DNA from: Myxocyprinus asiaticus
Taxonomy: Eukaryota > Chordata > Actinopteri > Cypriniformes > Catostomidae
DNA: 64,000 nt
Direction of reading: 5' to 3'
Assembly (NCBI RefSeq): GCF_019703515.2
Contig: NC_059362.1
Span: 23,744,826 to 23,808,825 of the forward strand
Part shown: positions 13,401 to 25,302 of the stretch, in pieces
Layout: each line of letters begins with the position of its first letter
Numbering within the stretch: position 1 is the stretch's first letter
Program-made: the position numbers and the translations under genes
The notes under the pieces: generated by a model
Database searches by the model: none
What the model saw: only the letters and a program-made list of their open reading frames with translations
Told to the model about the DNA's origin: nothing

Positions 13401-16400
13401 GACAAAAAGTGTGTTGTGCACTTATAATGGAAGGCTGTGTGGCACACGAAAAGTGATTGTGCCATAGACGTGCATTTTAAGTACATTTGTTGTTGTTGTT
13501 TCGGCAGTTCTGTTTAGTGCTGCTAGTGGCATAAAAATTGCACTTTTTACCTTAAAGAAAACAACTAGAAACATCATAAACACAAAATTGTCAAACAGAT
13601 GTTTCTCATGATGTTAAAAACCTTTTGATCTAGAGGCGTATGGTTAAATGTTTGAAAACAATTTTGTAGACAAAATATAATTGTGCCAACATATTAATTT
13701 ATTTCATTACAAAATTTACATTTTATTTAAAAAGAAAGTTTTTTTAAATGGATGGCTTGGAACAAATAATAAATAAAAGTAGCTAATAAGTGCCCAGCAT
13801 AGATGGGAACTCCTTCAATACTGTTTAAAAAGCATCCCAGGGTGATATCTCAAGAAGTTGGTTGAGAAAATGCCAAAAGTACATTTTGGCAAATTCTAGG
13901 TAAAGGGTGACTACTTTGAAAACGCTAAAATATAACCTAGTTTTGATTTATGTAGTATTTTGTTTAGTCACAACATAATTCCCATAGTTCCATTTATGTT
14001 ATTCCATAGTTTGATGGTTTTACTATTATTCTAAAATGTGAAAAAAAAAAAAAAAAAAAAAACAATAATAAAGAATAAGTGACCCTAAACTTTTGACCGG
14101 TAGTGTAGTATTAGTTAGTCATTAACAAACATTGTATAATCCAATAAACAAAAAGATATGAATATATATGAAAATGAAAGTTTCACAACAATTCTAACTA
14201 TTTTAATGCTCATGAACTAATGATCGATCTATATTTATATACAGTATTATATGTTCATCTTGAAGAGGTGTGCTTGAATGTGGCTAGAGTCAGTAGTGCT
14301 GAAGAAATGGACAATAGTAGGGACATATCAGATGCAGAAGGATAGGTTCTATTTGTATTCTCTGCATTCTGAGGGCAAGAAAAAAGCTGAATTAAAGTTG
14401 AAGTGGCATGTTTCATCCCTTATAAGATGATGAATGACCTTCAGTGAAAAGCCGGAATTATCGTCTGTTTTCTTTCGGTCTCTCTTTCTCATGTTATTCA
14501 GTTTTCTTCTTTCTCTCAGATCTATTTCCATTGGCTTACCGCTGTCTCTAAAAGACTGTCCTCTCTGTATCTTTCATTCCCTCTGTCTCAGCTGTTTTTT
14601 TTTTTTTTTTTTTTTTTTTAAATGTCCTGTATTTCTTTATTTCTCTTCCTATGCTTTCTTATTTACCCCCCTTCGAGGACAGAATAGATTTGCGTTCTCC
14701 CTGCTATCTGTCAGAGTCGCTGAGACAGGCGAAAGCTGAATCCAGATCATCCGTCCTGATTCTGCTGGACCTTTCTGCAGCCTTTGACACAGTCAACCAT
14801 CAGATCTTACTCTCCACCCTCTCTTCGCTGGGCATCACAGGAACTGTGCTTGACTGGTTTAATTCCTATCTCTCAGGTAGGTTTTTCAAGGTAGCCTGGA
14901 GAGGTGAGGTATCCAAGCCACATCAGCTGCTTACTGGAGTACCTCAGGGATCAGTGCTTGGGCCACTTCTCTTCTCTATATACACAACATCACTAGGACC
15001 CATCATTCAGGCACACGGTTTCTCTTATCACTGCTACGCTGATGACACACAGCTCTACTTGTCTTTCCAGTCCAATGACACCATGGTGACAGCTCAAATC
15101 TCTGCCTGCCTGGCAGACATCTCAGCCTGGATGAAGGAGCACCACCTGCAGCTCAACCCAGCCAAGACAGAACTCCTTGTCTTTCCAGCCAACTCTGCTG
15201 TTGAACACAACATCATCCTGCAGCTGGGTGCAACTACAGTAACGCCTTCCAAAACAGTCAGAAATCTAGGGGTAACCATCGATAACAAACTAAATTTCAC
15301 AGACCACATCTCAAAGACAGCAAGATCATTTAGATTTACACTCTACAATATCAGGAAGATAAGACCCTTCCTCTCTGAACACGCCAAACAACTTCTTGTT
15401 CAGTCACTTGTCATAACTAGACTGGACTACTGTAACGCTCTCATTGCAGGCCTCCCTGCATGTGCAATTAGACCCCTGCAAATGATCCAGAATGCAGCAG
15501 CACGTCTGGTCTTTAATCAACCAAAGAGAGCGCATGTTACACCACTCCTTGTCTCTCTCCACTGGCTGCCGGTTGATGTACGTATCAAATTCAAGGCTCT
15601 GATGCTGGCATACAGAACAGTCACTGGGTCTGCTCCAGCATACATAAAATATTTTCTGCAGAGCTACGTGCCCACTAGAAGCCTGCGGTCGGCTAAGGAA
15701 CTTCGCCTTGTTGTACCAACACAAAGAGGCACCAAAACACTTTCCCAGACTTTCAGCTTCATCATACTATGGTGGTGGAATGACCTTCCCAACTCCATCC
15801 GTGAAGCTGACTCGCTTTCTGTCTTCAAAAAACGACTAAACACATCTTTTCCATGAGCACTTAACCAGTCACTAATTAAAAAAAAAAAAAAACATTAATC
15901 TGTTTTGAATACTATTCTGATTTTAGTGAAACTTTGTAATATGGCACTTTTTGTACCGCTGTCTCCTTACGATGATTCGCTTATGTGTTCCTCTTTTGTA
16001 AGTTGCTTTGGATAAAAGCGTCTGCCAAATGAATAAATGTAAATGTAACAAGTTTTGCGTTCCCTCGCAATAGTTTTGCATTCCCTCACAATACATTTAC
16101 CATGGCTTTATTGTAGTAACCATATTTTAACCTTGATATTCATAGTAAAACCATAGCAATAATGCAGGAAAATTAAAACTATAGTAATAAAAATGATAAT
16201 TTTGTGGTTATGGTTTTACTACAAGCCAAAAACAATATATGGTTTGCCTACAACAGTCGTGATTTACAGTATTACTATAGAAAAATGATTGCCACCAAAA
16301 AGTATGGTTACTACAGTCTACAATATTACTATAGTAAAACCATAAAATTATGATTTTTATTACCATAGTTTTCATTTTCCTGTATTATCACTATGGTTTC

Positions 16401-18650
16401 ACTACGAATGGTTAAAATATGGTTACTGTAGTAAAACCATGATCAATTTATTGCAAGGGAACACAAAACTATTTCGAGGGCACGCAAAACGTATTGCATG
16501 GGAACACAAAACTATTTCGAGGGCACGCAAAACTAATTCGGAAAAAAATAGTCCTCTAAGGGGTTCCGTACACTCTCTCTCTCTCTGTCTTGCTCTTTTG
16601 TTTTGAGTCTAAAACTTTTAGGATTCATTTGTCTGTCCTCACTGCTTTGACCTCCTTCACCACACCTCCTTGTGTTTTGGTTTTAGGGTTTCCACAGTTA
16701 TGGAAAACCATGGAAATAACAGGGAATTTTTAAATTGTGATTTCAAGCCTGTTCATAAAATCTTACCAAGTCATGGAAATGTCTATGGTGAATACAAATC
16801 TTTTGCCATGCTCATCTCTAAAATATGTACATCATTTTAGCTAGAAAATATATTTTGCTTGGACATTTTCTGTAAAATAATTTAAAAACAATTCTTATCC
16901 AGTGATTATGAATATCTGGAAATATCAAATGGTGTGGGAACCCTTTGTTTTTCTTTGTCTCTCATTTTGCCCCTTACTCTAGCCATGTCTCTGTTTTTCC
17001 AGTTCGGATTGATTGTATTTCATTCATTTATACCATATAACTCTCTTTCTTGTTCTTTAACTGTAGTATTAAATTCTGGGTCTGAACTGCTGCCCGTGTC
17101 TGGCTGTGAAACCAAATAAAGAATAAAGGCTCAATGTACCATAGAGGGATTCACACGCTATAAAAAGACACTGATCAGAAATGTGCACACACATAGAGCG
17201 CTTAATGTCAGTGGTATTTATAGAGCTGATTTCTTTCCGCTGGCTTTGAGGCTTTCCAAACTTTCCAGGCCAAACATGTCCCTAGTTGTAGGAAGTTCAA
17301 GAGGTCTGAAATCAAAGGATGGAATCGAAGTGGGGTTTTTTTATTCATTTTCAGTTTTCTGGTTTTTCACTTACACAGACATTAGGAATGAAATTATACT
17401 ATTTTGTCTGTGAATAAAAGTCACACAAACACTCAGACTGACTGTAGTGTTATATGTGATGGCCATTCAAAGCATCACACAGGGAATATGCACACCCATG
17501 GAAACAGTACTTCAACAGTGAGCTCAAACTTGAACATTCCCAGGAACATCACAATAAACATCAACAGATAAACAAGTGTTATAAACATCTTAATTTTTTC
17601 CCTCTCTGTTCCATGCATAAGCAAACATAAAAACGTACACACTTGCAACCACAAATAAACACACAGGCACATTCATTGGTGGTCTGTCCCTGGCACACCT
17701 TTGGGTGGGGCAGGTGTTGTGTTTCTCAGGAATGCAAGGGTTGTTGAAAACAGCCTTGGCATTGTGCACAGACTCATTTCCCATGAGAGTCACGCACACA
17801 TACAGCTAACAGGCACAGGTCAACAAGTGTGCACGCACATGTCGGAAAAGCATATACACTAGCATTAGACCTGGGTTTAAATACTTTAAAGGGCAATGCA
17901 AGGTACCACATTACACTTTAAAATGCATTTTTATAATGATGCCAAAAAAGTGGAATCTTTTACAGATTCTGTAGAAATTAAATCTAATATTGTCCTGCCT
18001 ATTGTCCTGTAGGTAAGTGGTTTGCCAACACCTGACCTCATCTGGCAGCTAAATGGCCAGACCATCCGTCCAGACTCCTCCCACAAGATGCTGGTAAGGG
18101 AGAACGGTGTTCACTCATTGGTCATCGAGCCGGTCACCAGCAGAGATGCAGGAGTGTACACATGCATCGCCAGTAACCGGGCTGGACAGAACTCCTTCAA
18201 CCTAGAGCTAATTGTTGCAGGTATACACACATAAGCACTATATCTTCTTCTGGATAGGGACTATACAGAGGTTTTTTTTTGTTTGTTTGTTTTTTTTCTT
18301 GTTCTTAGTAATTAGAACATGACTTTGATTAGATTCATAATTAATTCATTTTTAATTATTATAATGTTGACAAACTGAATACACAGCTACAAATTCTATT
18401 AACATGCAGAGCATAAATGACATGTCTTTAGACCAGTGTTTCCCTACCTTTTTTGCCATAAGTACAGCACCATCAGTTCGACTCAAGTATCCCTTCATTG
18501 ACACAAAACCAAAGATGTGTACCAAAGGCTAAATATAATTTTACATTATTATTAATATTGTAATATCTCTGATGTACAAAAGGAAAAGAAGTTGACAGTT
18601 ATGAAGTTTCATTAAAAAGCAAACTAATGCTGTTAATTATACAGCATTTA

Positions 18651-18707
<57 letters not shown>

Positions 18708-21700
18708 ATATATATATATATATATATACATGGGAGAAAAGGGGATTAAAAAAACTGAAATATCACATTGACATAATTATTCAGACCCTTTGCTATGACA
18801 CTTGAAATTTAGCTCAGGTGCATCCCTTTTCTCTGGATCATCTTTGAGATGTTTCTACACTTTGATTGATTGACGTTTGGCTTCAATTACAATTGTCATG
18901 TCTGGAGGAAACAAGGCACCGCTCATCACCTGCGCAATACCATCCCAGCGGTGAAGCATGGTGGTGGTAGCATCATGCTGTGGGGGTGTTTTTCAGCAGC
19001 AGGGACTGGGGGACTGGTCAGGGTTGAAGGAAAGCTGAACACAGCAAAACACAGAGATATCCTTAATGAAAACTTGGTCCAGAGTGCTCAGGACCTCAGA
19101 CTGGGCCGAAGGTTCACCTTCCAACAGGAAAATGACACCAAGCACACAGCCAAAACAGCGCAAGAGTGGCTTAGGAACAACTCTGTGAATGTCCATGAGT
19201 TGCCCAGCCAGAGCTTGGACTTAAAACCAATCTAACATCTCTGGAGAGACCTGAAAATGGCTGTCCACCGATGGTCCCCATCCAACTTGACAGAGCTTGA
19301 GAGGATGTGCAGAGCAGAATGGCAGAAAATCCCCAAATCCAGGTGTGCAAAGCTTGTCGCATTATACCCCAAAAGACTGGAGGCTGTAATCGCTGCCAAA
19401 GGTGCTTCAACTAAGTACTGAGTTAAGGGTCTGAATACTTATGTCAGTGTGATATTTCTGTTTTTTCTTTCAAAAATCTGTTTTCTGCTTTGTCATTATG
19501 GGGTATGGAGTGTAGATAGATGTGGGGAAAAAAATAATTTTAGCATAAGGCCACAACCATAACAAAATGTGGAAAAAAATGAAGGGGTCTGAATACTTTC
19601 TGAATGCACTGTATATTCAGTATATACTGTGTGTGTGTGTGTGTGTGTGAATATATAATATGTCAGGCCTACATTTTTATTGTTTACCTGCTTTGTACTA
19701 TTTACAAGTATTTACATTATTTACTGTAGAACAAGTACTTAAACGGTATTGTCTCTTTAAGACTACCAGCTGAGCGCATATTAATGAGAGTAAAGTTGCA
19801 CGGCTTCTTTATTAGAATTAAATGTTTCTTTTGTTGTTGTTTTGATTAGCAACTGACTATAAAGAACAGAAAGGATATTAAAATAGACATTATCAATGAA
19901 AAAACGCATTACACACCGTATATCTCACCTTTGAACATGCATTACATGGAACTAGTCAAAAGAAACTTTTACTCTCAACACCCAGTGAAAGGATCTCGGT
20001 GCTGAAATTTGCACATTAAAAGATTGATCTAATTTTGAGAATAGATATCGAGATCGTTCAAATGAAGATCATGATTAATTGGAAAATCTATATTTCTACC
20101 CAGCTGTAATCCTTATTATTTTTATTTTAAGTCATACATTTTGTATTATAGGTTAAACAAACAAAAATCCAATAATTTTTCTGTACCCCCTGGAACCTGC
20201 TTACGTATTCCCTGGGGTACGCGTTCCCTCAGTTGGGAAATCACTGCTTTAGACAGTGGATACTTTAAAGAGAAATATGTTCTGAAAAAAATATTTTTAC
20301 CTGTTTATATAACTTTAAAATAAAAAACCTTATATAAACTTATTTTTGTAATTTATTTATTTATTTTATAATATTAATGTGTAAAAAAGAAATTCTGATT
20401 TTTAGGGTTGGGAACCAAGAATCGTTTCACTTTTTTAAACCAAATGATTTGGGACACCGTGCTAAAATATTGTGACAGTGTTTCCTGCGCTAACATTCAG
20501 CGGCACTGAAGACCAGAGAAACCCGATTCCCGAACGAATAACTTTTAAGTCTGTTCTTTTGAATCTACACTGTAAAACATTCTACTGATCAAATGACTTT
20601 TATCAGCTCGTTCTTATTAGTGAATTAAAAACTGAACCGCAAGTTATTCATTTCTTCATGTCCAACTTGAAATGAACCAAGAATTCAGAGTAATTACTGG
20701 ATGGTTGTTGATTTGACAATGTGTAGTTAAAGATACACCTTATCAGTTTTGTTTGTAAGTAGTGGTATTTTATAAAAATGTATTACTAATTCTGTTTAAA
20801 ATATATAATGAGTTCATCATTTGGTAAGAGATTGTTTCGTATTTCCTAATATTTTTTCCGTAAAAGTACTAAAGAATCATTAATTGAACCATTTAGAAAC
20901 CAAAATCGTTAAATTCCTTAAGATTTCCATCCCTACTTATTTTTAAAGTCATGAGTTATTAAAAAGAAATTGTAACAAAAATGTGTGCACACAAGTGTAT
21001 ATATAAATATATAACAGTTTTAAAGTTGTTGTTCTTTTTATCATCTTTTATTTAGCCAAAGAGATGCATAAAGCCCCATGTTTCATTGAGAAACTCCAGA
21101 ACACAAGTGTCGCTGAGGGTCACCCTGTGCGTTTAGAGTGCCGTGTGTCTGGAGTTCCTTTCCCACAGATCTTCTGGAAGAAAGAAAACGAGTCCCTCAC
21201 TCACAACACAGACAGGATAAGGTATGACATCTCTGCCACTCACAGCCCTACTACAGCCATTCCACCAATCAAACTGCAGATATATGAACTGAATCTTTTA
21301 AAATACTTGAGTCAAATCTTCATCTCTCTTTGTCAGCCACACCTTTTCACGATTCACTTTGTGTGCACCTTATGCATATATACAGTATGGCAGCTCAAGG
21401 GAGTTTCTTACAATTTATGTACACAAACAGTGACAAAAAATGCCTTGTAAAAGAATCGCACACACAGTAACCTACTGCAGGTGCTACCTTCTGTGCCACC
21501 TCGGAGAGACGAGACCTGTTAGTCAGTGTAGAAATTGTAAAGTTTGCAATTTCACTGTTTGTGTATGTGGTTTACTTGTTGATTAAAGTCAAAGTAATAT
21601 GTTTAAGTTCTTGAGCTGTTTGCCATAGATGCCCCTCATTTAATAGAAATCCTGTTTTAAGGAATACTATGTTGTTGTTGTGTCATCCTGAAATTCTGTT

Positions 21701-24700
21701 TTACAGCATGCACCAGGATAACTTCGGTTACCTCTGCATGATCATCCAGCCGGCACTGAAGGAGGACGCAGGATGGTACACGGTTTCAGCAAAGAATGAA
21801 GCTGGCATCATCTCCAGTACAGCACGTCTTGATGTGCATGGTGAGTCAAACACACAGCAGAAACAAACCTTGATGAATGCGAAGTATATCAAGGATAAGA
21901 GGTTATTATTGGTAAAGGTCCAAACTACACTAAACCGAGACAAAGTACATTTTAGCAGTTTATCTAATCAAAATGTGATATGCTTCCATAAATTAATTCA
22001 GACCAGGAATAAATCTGTATTTAATCCAATAAAAGCACTCTCGATTTCTTCCACCCAATGGTATTTCTATAGTAATCCCATCGACCAATACTGCCATCAA
22101 CAACATGTTAAACTCTATGGATGCATTATCTAAGGTTAAATCAACAGTGGTCTGGAAGTATTTGTACTGGAGTCTTTGAAAGTGTTTTCACAGAAGGCTT
22201 GTAGTTTAATTCTGAATGTTATAATCTCAGTCACGATAACGATGGCCAAATGCTACCAGTCTGGAATGAAAGAGAACATTCCAAGCAATTCACGGTTTTC
22301 CTGAGCAACCACTGGGCGGCACCGTGATGATTCTAATTGCATGTTTTTTGTTTCTGGTCTCCAGATGCAATGTAAAACAATCCGTAACGAGCAATCCAGA
22401 CGAAGAACAACAACCATTTTAGTGTTATTTGGAATAAAAATGTATTTCACGCTCAACTTGTGCAGTTGTTGGCTGTCATAACTCAAAAAAGTTAATGATA
22501 TCAACGTAACTAACCTCGGACCTCACTCAGGTGAGGAACTGTTAAAAAAAAAAAGGTCATCTTGATTCTGTGAAGTGTCGGCACCATAGAGCCACATGTT
22601 TTTGACAATTTCTACAAATGTAATGCATTACCCACTATGAATACTGTATATATGCCGATGCGGGTAAAAAAACTGGAAACTGGAAATTAAAAACTGGCAA
22701 ATCGTGGCGCACTTCCGCATTCAGGAAAGAGGTAGATACAAGAAAGTCTCCATTTCTTTGAACTTTTTGTAACTATGAGGAACTACATACTGGGGGGATT
22801 TCAGTAAGAATGAATTGCATCCATTGATAGTGTTGCTTATTTGCACATGCTGTCTGTGTTTTTTATTAGCTCCCAGTTCACTAAAGCAATTATGCAAATC
22901 AAGTATTTGCACAAAAACACCCAAAAAGCATACTTTGCTGGGACTGTGCAGCATTGCTCTATCACAGCTCTTTAGAATGCCGAATGTGCAATTGACTATA
23001 TTACACACTTATAACACTCTTAATTATTTAATGATTTACTGCTGCCATTATCAACAAAAAAAAAAATGTACATGGATATCTATTTTTAATAAAATGCAAT
23101 TTACCACCTGCTTTTCATGGGCGCTCATGGCGTTACGTTAATTGCGACTGCCAAAAAATGCTGAGTTTTGTAATAAGGCACATTCTATCATTAGCCTGAT
23201 TTAAGGTGTGTTTGCACTGAAAGTAATGAAGTTACAAATTTGATTTATGCAAAAAATCTGAATATCGAAAAAATAAAAAAAAATATTTGCTAATAAAGCA
23301 GTGCTTCGGGGGGCCTGGGTAGCTCAGTGGTAAAATACGCTGGCTGCCACCCCTGGAGTTCGCTAGTTCAAATCCCAGGGTGTGCTGAGTGACTCCAGCC
23401 AGGTCTCCTAAGCAACCAAATTGGCCCGGTTGCTAGGGAGGGTAGAGTCACATGGGGTAACCTCCTCGTGGTCGCTCTAATGTGGTTTGTTCTCAGTGGG
23501 GCGCGTGGTGAATTGAGCGTGGTTGCCGCGGTGGATGGCGTGAAGCCTCCACACGCGCTGTCTCCGTGGCAACGCGCTCAACAAGCCACGTGATAAGATG
23601 CGCGGGTTGACTGTCTCAGACACGGAGGCAACTGGGATTCATCCTCCGCATTCCGGACTGAAGCGAATCACTATGCGACCACAAGGACTTAGAGCCAATT
23701 GGGAATTGGGCATTCCAAATTGGGAATGCCCAATAAAAATTTATTTATTAAAATAAATAAATAAATAAAGCAGTGCTTCCCTCACATGTTTTAAAAGAAC
23801 AAAGTCTTCACTTCTGGGGAAATTGCCGCACAATTGAAATGAAAACGGAAGTTGAAGCCACTGTGGCTCTTTTATGACATGTAATCAACTCCTAGTTGAG
23901 GTTTAGAGTACACAGACAAAATGCTCTAATGAACGTCACATTTGCTAGCCTTCAGCAGCACTTGCCTTATTTCTGGGACAGTTTCTGGGAGGTAATAGGA
24001 GCCATTTTGATGACAGGCTTTGGTATTTCAGAATAACTAGAGCAACATTTGAGATGCTATGCGTTGATATTGATAAAATTGTCTGAGCTAATTATGTGTA
24101 CATATGGCTTGTTAAGGCAAAGTCACATGACTTTTTAATGTGCATCTACACTCACTGAGCACTTTATTAGGAACACTTTGGTCTTTATAAAGTGCCCGAT
24201 GTGGTCTTCTGCTGGTGTAGCCCATCTGACTCAAGATCTGACGTGTTGTGCTTTCTGAGATGCTATTCTGCTCACCACAATTGTACAGAGTGTTTATCTG
24301 AGTTACCGTAGCCTTTTCTGTCAGCTTGAACCAGTCTGACCATTCTCTGTTGACCTCTCTCATCAACAAGGCATATCCGTCCGCAGAACTGACGCTCACT
24401 GGATGTTTTTCATTTTTGGCACCATTCTGAGTAAACTCTAGAGACTGTTTTGTATGAAAATCCCAGGAGATAAGCAGTTACAGAAATATTCAAACCATCT
24501 CATCTGGCATCAACAATCATGCCACGGTCAATCACTGAGATCACATTTTTCCCCATTCTGATGGTTGATGTGAACATTAACTGAAGGTCCTGACCCGTAT
24601 CTGCATGATTTTATGCATTGTACTGCTGCCATACGATTGACTAGATAGTTGCATGAATAAGTAGGTGTACAGGTGGTCCTAATAAAGTGCTAAGTGAGTG

Positions 24701-25302
24701 TATATTCCTATATAAATTCTAGAGGAATATATTCAGTAAATGTGTTTCCTTCGTAGTTTGTGTATATTGTCTTATCGAATAAAAAAATGTATCCTCCTGA
24801 AGAGAGGGTCTAAGTTTTTTTTTATTATTATTATTATTATTATTGTCATTTTGGAGATTTTATTCAATGCTTGGTGTTTCCTTCCAGCTTTTTTTATGCG
24901 ATATCCCAAATTTTTCATAAAAATATGTGGATGGAAACCCAGATAGTGACAATTTAAATACTCCATGATGTAGTGCTATTTCAGTGCATTTAGCGCCTGA
25001 TTTTGCTGGATTGCAGGTGATCAATGAGTACTGGAAGTCGCAGGATTTTGCACCCAAAAACGCCCTCATTGTCTAGATATTTATTGCAGCTTGTGAATTC
25101 TTGTAACTGAGAAAGATGTTCTCCTCTATTCCATCCCTCAGCCCAGTGGCAGCAGACTCACACCCCGAAGCCCAAGAAGGTACGTCCATCAACAAGCCGC
25201 TACGCTGCTCTGACAGAACGGGGTCTGGATGTGAAGGCAGCCTTTTTCCCAGATTCCAACCCTCTTCTTCCTGGTGCCCTAGTGGAGAGTGATGACCTGT
25301 AG
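7423..25302 (+). CDS. palld: Palladin, C-terminal half (three Ig domains), eight exons
   Basis: Exons: 7423-7641, 9219-9368, 11102-11190, 12924-13056, 18013-18220, 21056-21221, 21707-21840, 25142-25302 (stop TAG 25300-25302); phases join to 419 codons. Palladin is an actin-bundling and alpha-actinin-binding scaffold of stress fibres, focal adhesions and Z-discs. The order is: [20 protein letters not shown] lead, Ig I-set 1 ([11 protein letters not shown] to [19 protein letters not shown]), an Arg/Ser linker ([14 protein letters not shown]), Ig 2 ([14 protein letters not shown] to [12 protein letters not shown]), Ig 3 ([13 protein letters not shown] to [12 protein letters not shown]), and a tail ending ALVESDDL. 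This nearly matches vertebrate palladin; myopalladin and myotilin differ in the linkers. Each Ig shows the Cys, Trp and D-x-G-x-Y pattern. Upstream exons lie left of the window. All splice sites are GT-AG. Confidence 0.95.
7782..7978. mobile_element. Tc1-like element fragment (right end)
   Basis: The stretch from CACTGAGATCAC to AATAAAGCGCTCAGTGAGTG matches the 3' part of the copy at 24148-24702 at most positions. It has no coding capacity and lies in a palladin intron. Confidence 0.55.
8100..8143. repeat. (TAT)n/(TGT)n microsatellite
   Basis: An ATT triplet run passes into a GTT triplet run, about 44 bp in total. Confidence 0.9.
8388..9066. mobile_element. Non-autonomous DNA transposon with long terminal inverted repeats
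   Basis: The left end TAGGCCGTGTGTCCAGCAAA and the right end, inverted, TAAGGCCGTGTGTCCACCAA match over about 27 of 30 bases, both followed by GCATTTTTT. The interior has no protein signature. hAT-like is likely from the overall form, but I could not settle the target duplication. Confidence 0.6.
9872..10273 (-). mobile_element. tRNA-derived SINE, copy 1
   Basis: On the minus strand it starts CTTGGGTAGCTCAGCGAGTA (pol III box A) and carries box B about 35 bases on (GAGTTTGAATCC). The body is shared with the copies at 23308, 57301 and 62369, including CTCCTAAGCAACCAAATTGG and CATGGGGTAACCTCCTCGTG. It ends in a T-rich tract at 9870-9895 on the plus strand. It lies in a palladin intron. Confidence 0.8.
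12021..12497. mobile_element. Nested inverted-repeat elements
   Basis: Outer arms GGGCCCGTTTGCAAGAAGCC (12021-12040) and the inverse of CTTGAGGGGTTTCTTGCAAAC (about 12471-12491) frame an internal element that starts AAAGGGATAGTTCACCC at 12050. The internal family is the same as at 43739-44400 and 46092-47720. Its own right end is not recognisable here, so it is probably truncated. Confidence 0.6.
13290..13480. mobile_element. Fragment of snap-back MITE family (ATATTCC type)
   Basis: The run from AGGAATATTCTGCATCAA through ACAAGTTAAGGTCAA to GTGCACTTATAATGGAAG matches, at lower identity, the left arm of the copy at 29132-29690. Confidence 0.45.
14680..16055 (+). mobile_element. L2-type non-LTR retrotransposon, 5'-truncated
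   Basis: A single open frame (about 14651-15856) encodes most of a LINE reverse transcriptase: [44 protein letters not shown] (the catalytic Y-A-D-D), [12 protein letters not shown] and [12 protein letters not shown], followed by the thumb and C-terminal region up to [13 protein letters not shown]. The 3' end is the L2-specific tail TGCTTTGGATAAAAGCGTCT followed by short AAATGT repeats. The endonuclease half and the 5' UTR are missing. About 390 codons without a stop suggest recent insertion. It lies in the palladin intron between the exons at 12924 and 18013. Confidence 0.85.
16055..16556. mobile_element. Large palindromic (snap-back) MITE
   Basis: The ends AGTTTTGCGTTCCCTCGCAA and, inverted, AGTTTTGCGTGCCCTCGAAA match. 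Complementarity continues inward through ACCATATTTTAACC and TACTATAGTTTTAATTTTC-type segments to a centre near 16275. It carries no coding sequence. It directly abuts the L2 tail. Confidence 0.65.
18654..18730. repeat. (GT)n(TA)n microsatellite
   Basis: About 52 bp of GT repeat is followed by about 22 bp of TA repeat. Confidence 0.95.
18760..19612 (+). pseudogene. Tc1-like transposase, internally deleted
   Basis: The frame at 18870-19235 reads [34 protein letters not shown] and [15 protein letters not shown]; it then keeps FQQEND but lacks a clean [15 protein letters not shown] block ([12 protein letters not shown]). These are the central and C-terminal catalytic-domain motifs of Tc1/mariner enzymes. 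The DNA-binding N-terminus is deleted. The right end carries AGAAAGTATTCAGACCCC (inverted), the typical terminal repeat; the left terminal repeat is missing. Confidence 0.8.
19640..20112. mobile_element. hAT-like fragment, same family as 49664-50519
   Basis: The right part GATATCGAGATCGTTCAAAT and the end TACCCAGCTGTAA correspond to the right part of the element in the nek1 intron at 49664-50519. The interior ACAGAAAGG-ATTAAAA-GACATTAT is also shared. The left terminal repeat is absent. Confidence 0.5.
20403..20934. mobile_element. Non-autonomous hAT-like element
   Basis: The ends TAGGGTTGGGAACCAAGAAT and, inverted, TAGGGATGGAAATCTTAAGG form an imperfect terminal inverted repeat. Internal segments with AATCGTT motifs fit this class. 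It has no coding sequence. Confidence 0.45.
23308..23762 (+). mobile_element. tRNA-derived SINE, copy 2
   Basis: Box A is TAGCTCAGTGGT (from about 23319) and box B is AGTTCAAATCC. The body is as in the other three copies. The end GGGCATTCCAAATTGGG is followed by an A/T-rich tail (AATAAATAAATAAA). It lies in the last palladin intron. Confidence 0.85.
24148..24702 (-). mobile_element. Tc1-like element, internally deleted
   Basis: The terminal repeats ACACTCACTGAGCACTTTAT and, inverted, ACACTCACTTAGCACTTTAT match closely. On the minus strand the residual transposase N-terminal half reads [20 protein letters not shown] and [20 protein letters not shown], the second helix-turn-helix of Tc1 transposases. 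The catalytic domain is missing. Confidence 0.75.

Larger units (their letters stand above)
18434..20246. mobile_element. hAT-like element with perfect 8-bp target duplication
   Basis: CTTTAGAC is present at 18426-18433 and again at 20247-20254. The element begins CAGTGTTTCCC and ends GGGAAATCACTG, so its tips are inverted repeats. An 8-bp duplication and CAGTG tips are diagnostic of hAT insertions. The original body is largely replaced by a GT/TA microsatellite, a Tc1-like relic (about 18760-19612) and a second hAT fragment (about 19640-20112). No host transposase is visible. Confidence 0.75.

Noticed and set aside
23319..23400. tRNA gene at the SINE heads
   Set aside because: Box A and box B are present, but the spacing and flanks do not fold into a cloverleaf, and the same 400-bp body follows in each copy.
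7423..25302. Myopalladin or myotilin instead of palladin
   Set aside because: The linker [14 protein letters not shown], the tail ending ESDDL and the cbr4-nek1 neighbours fit palladin.
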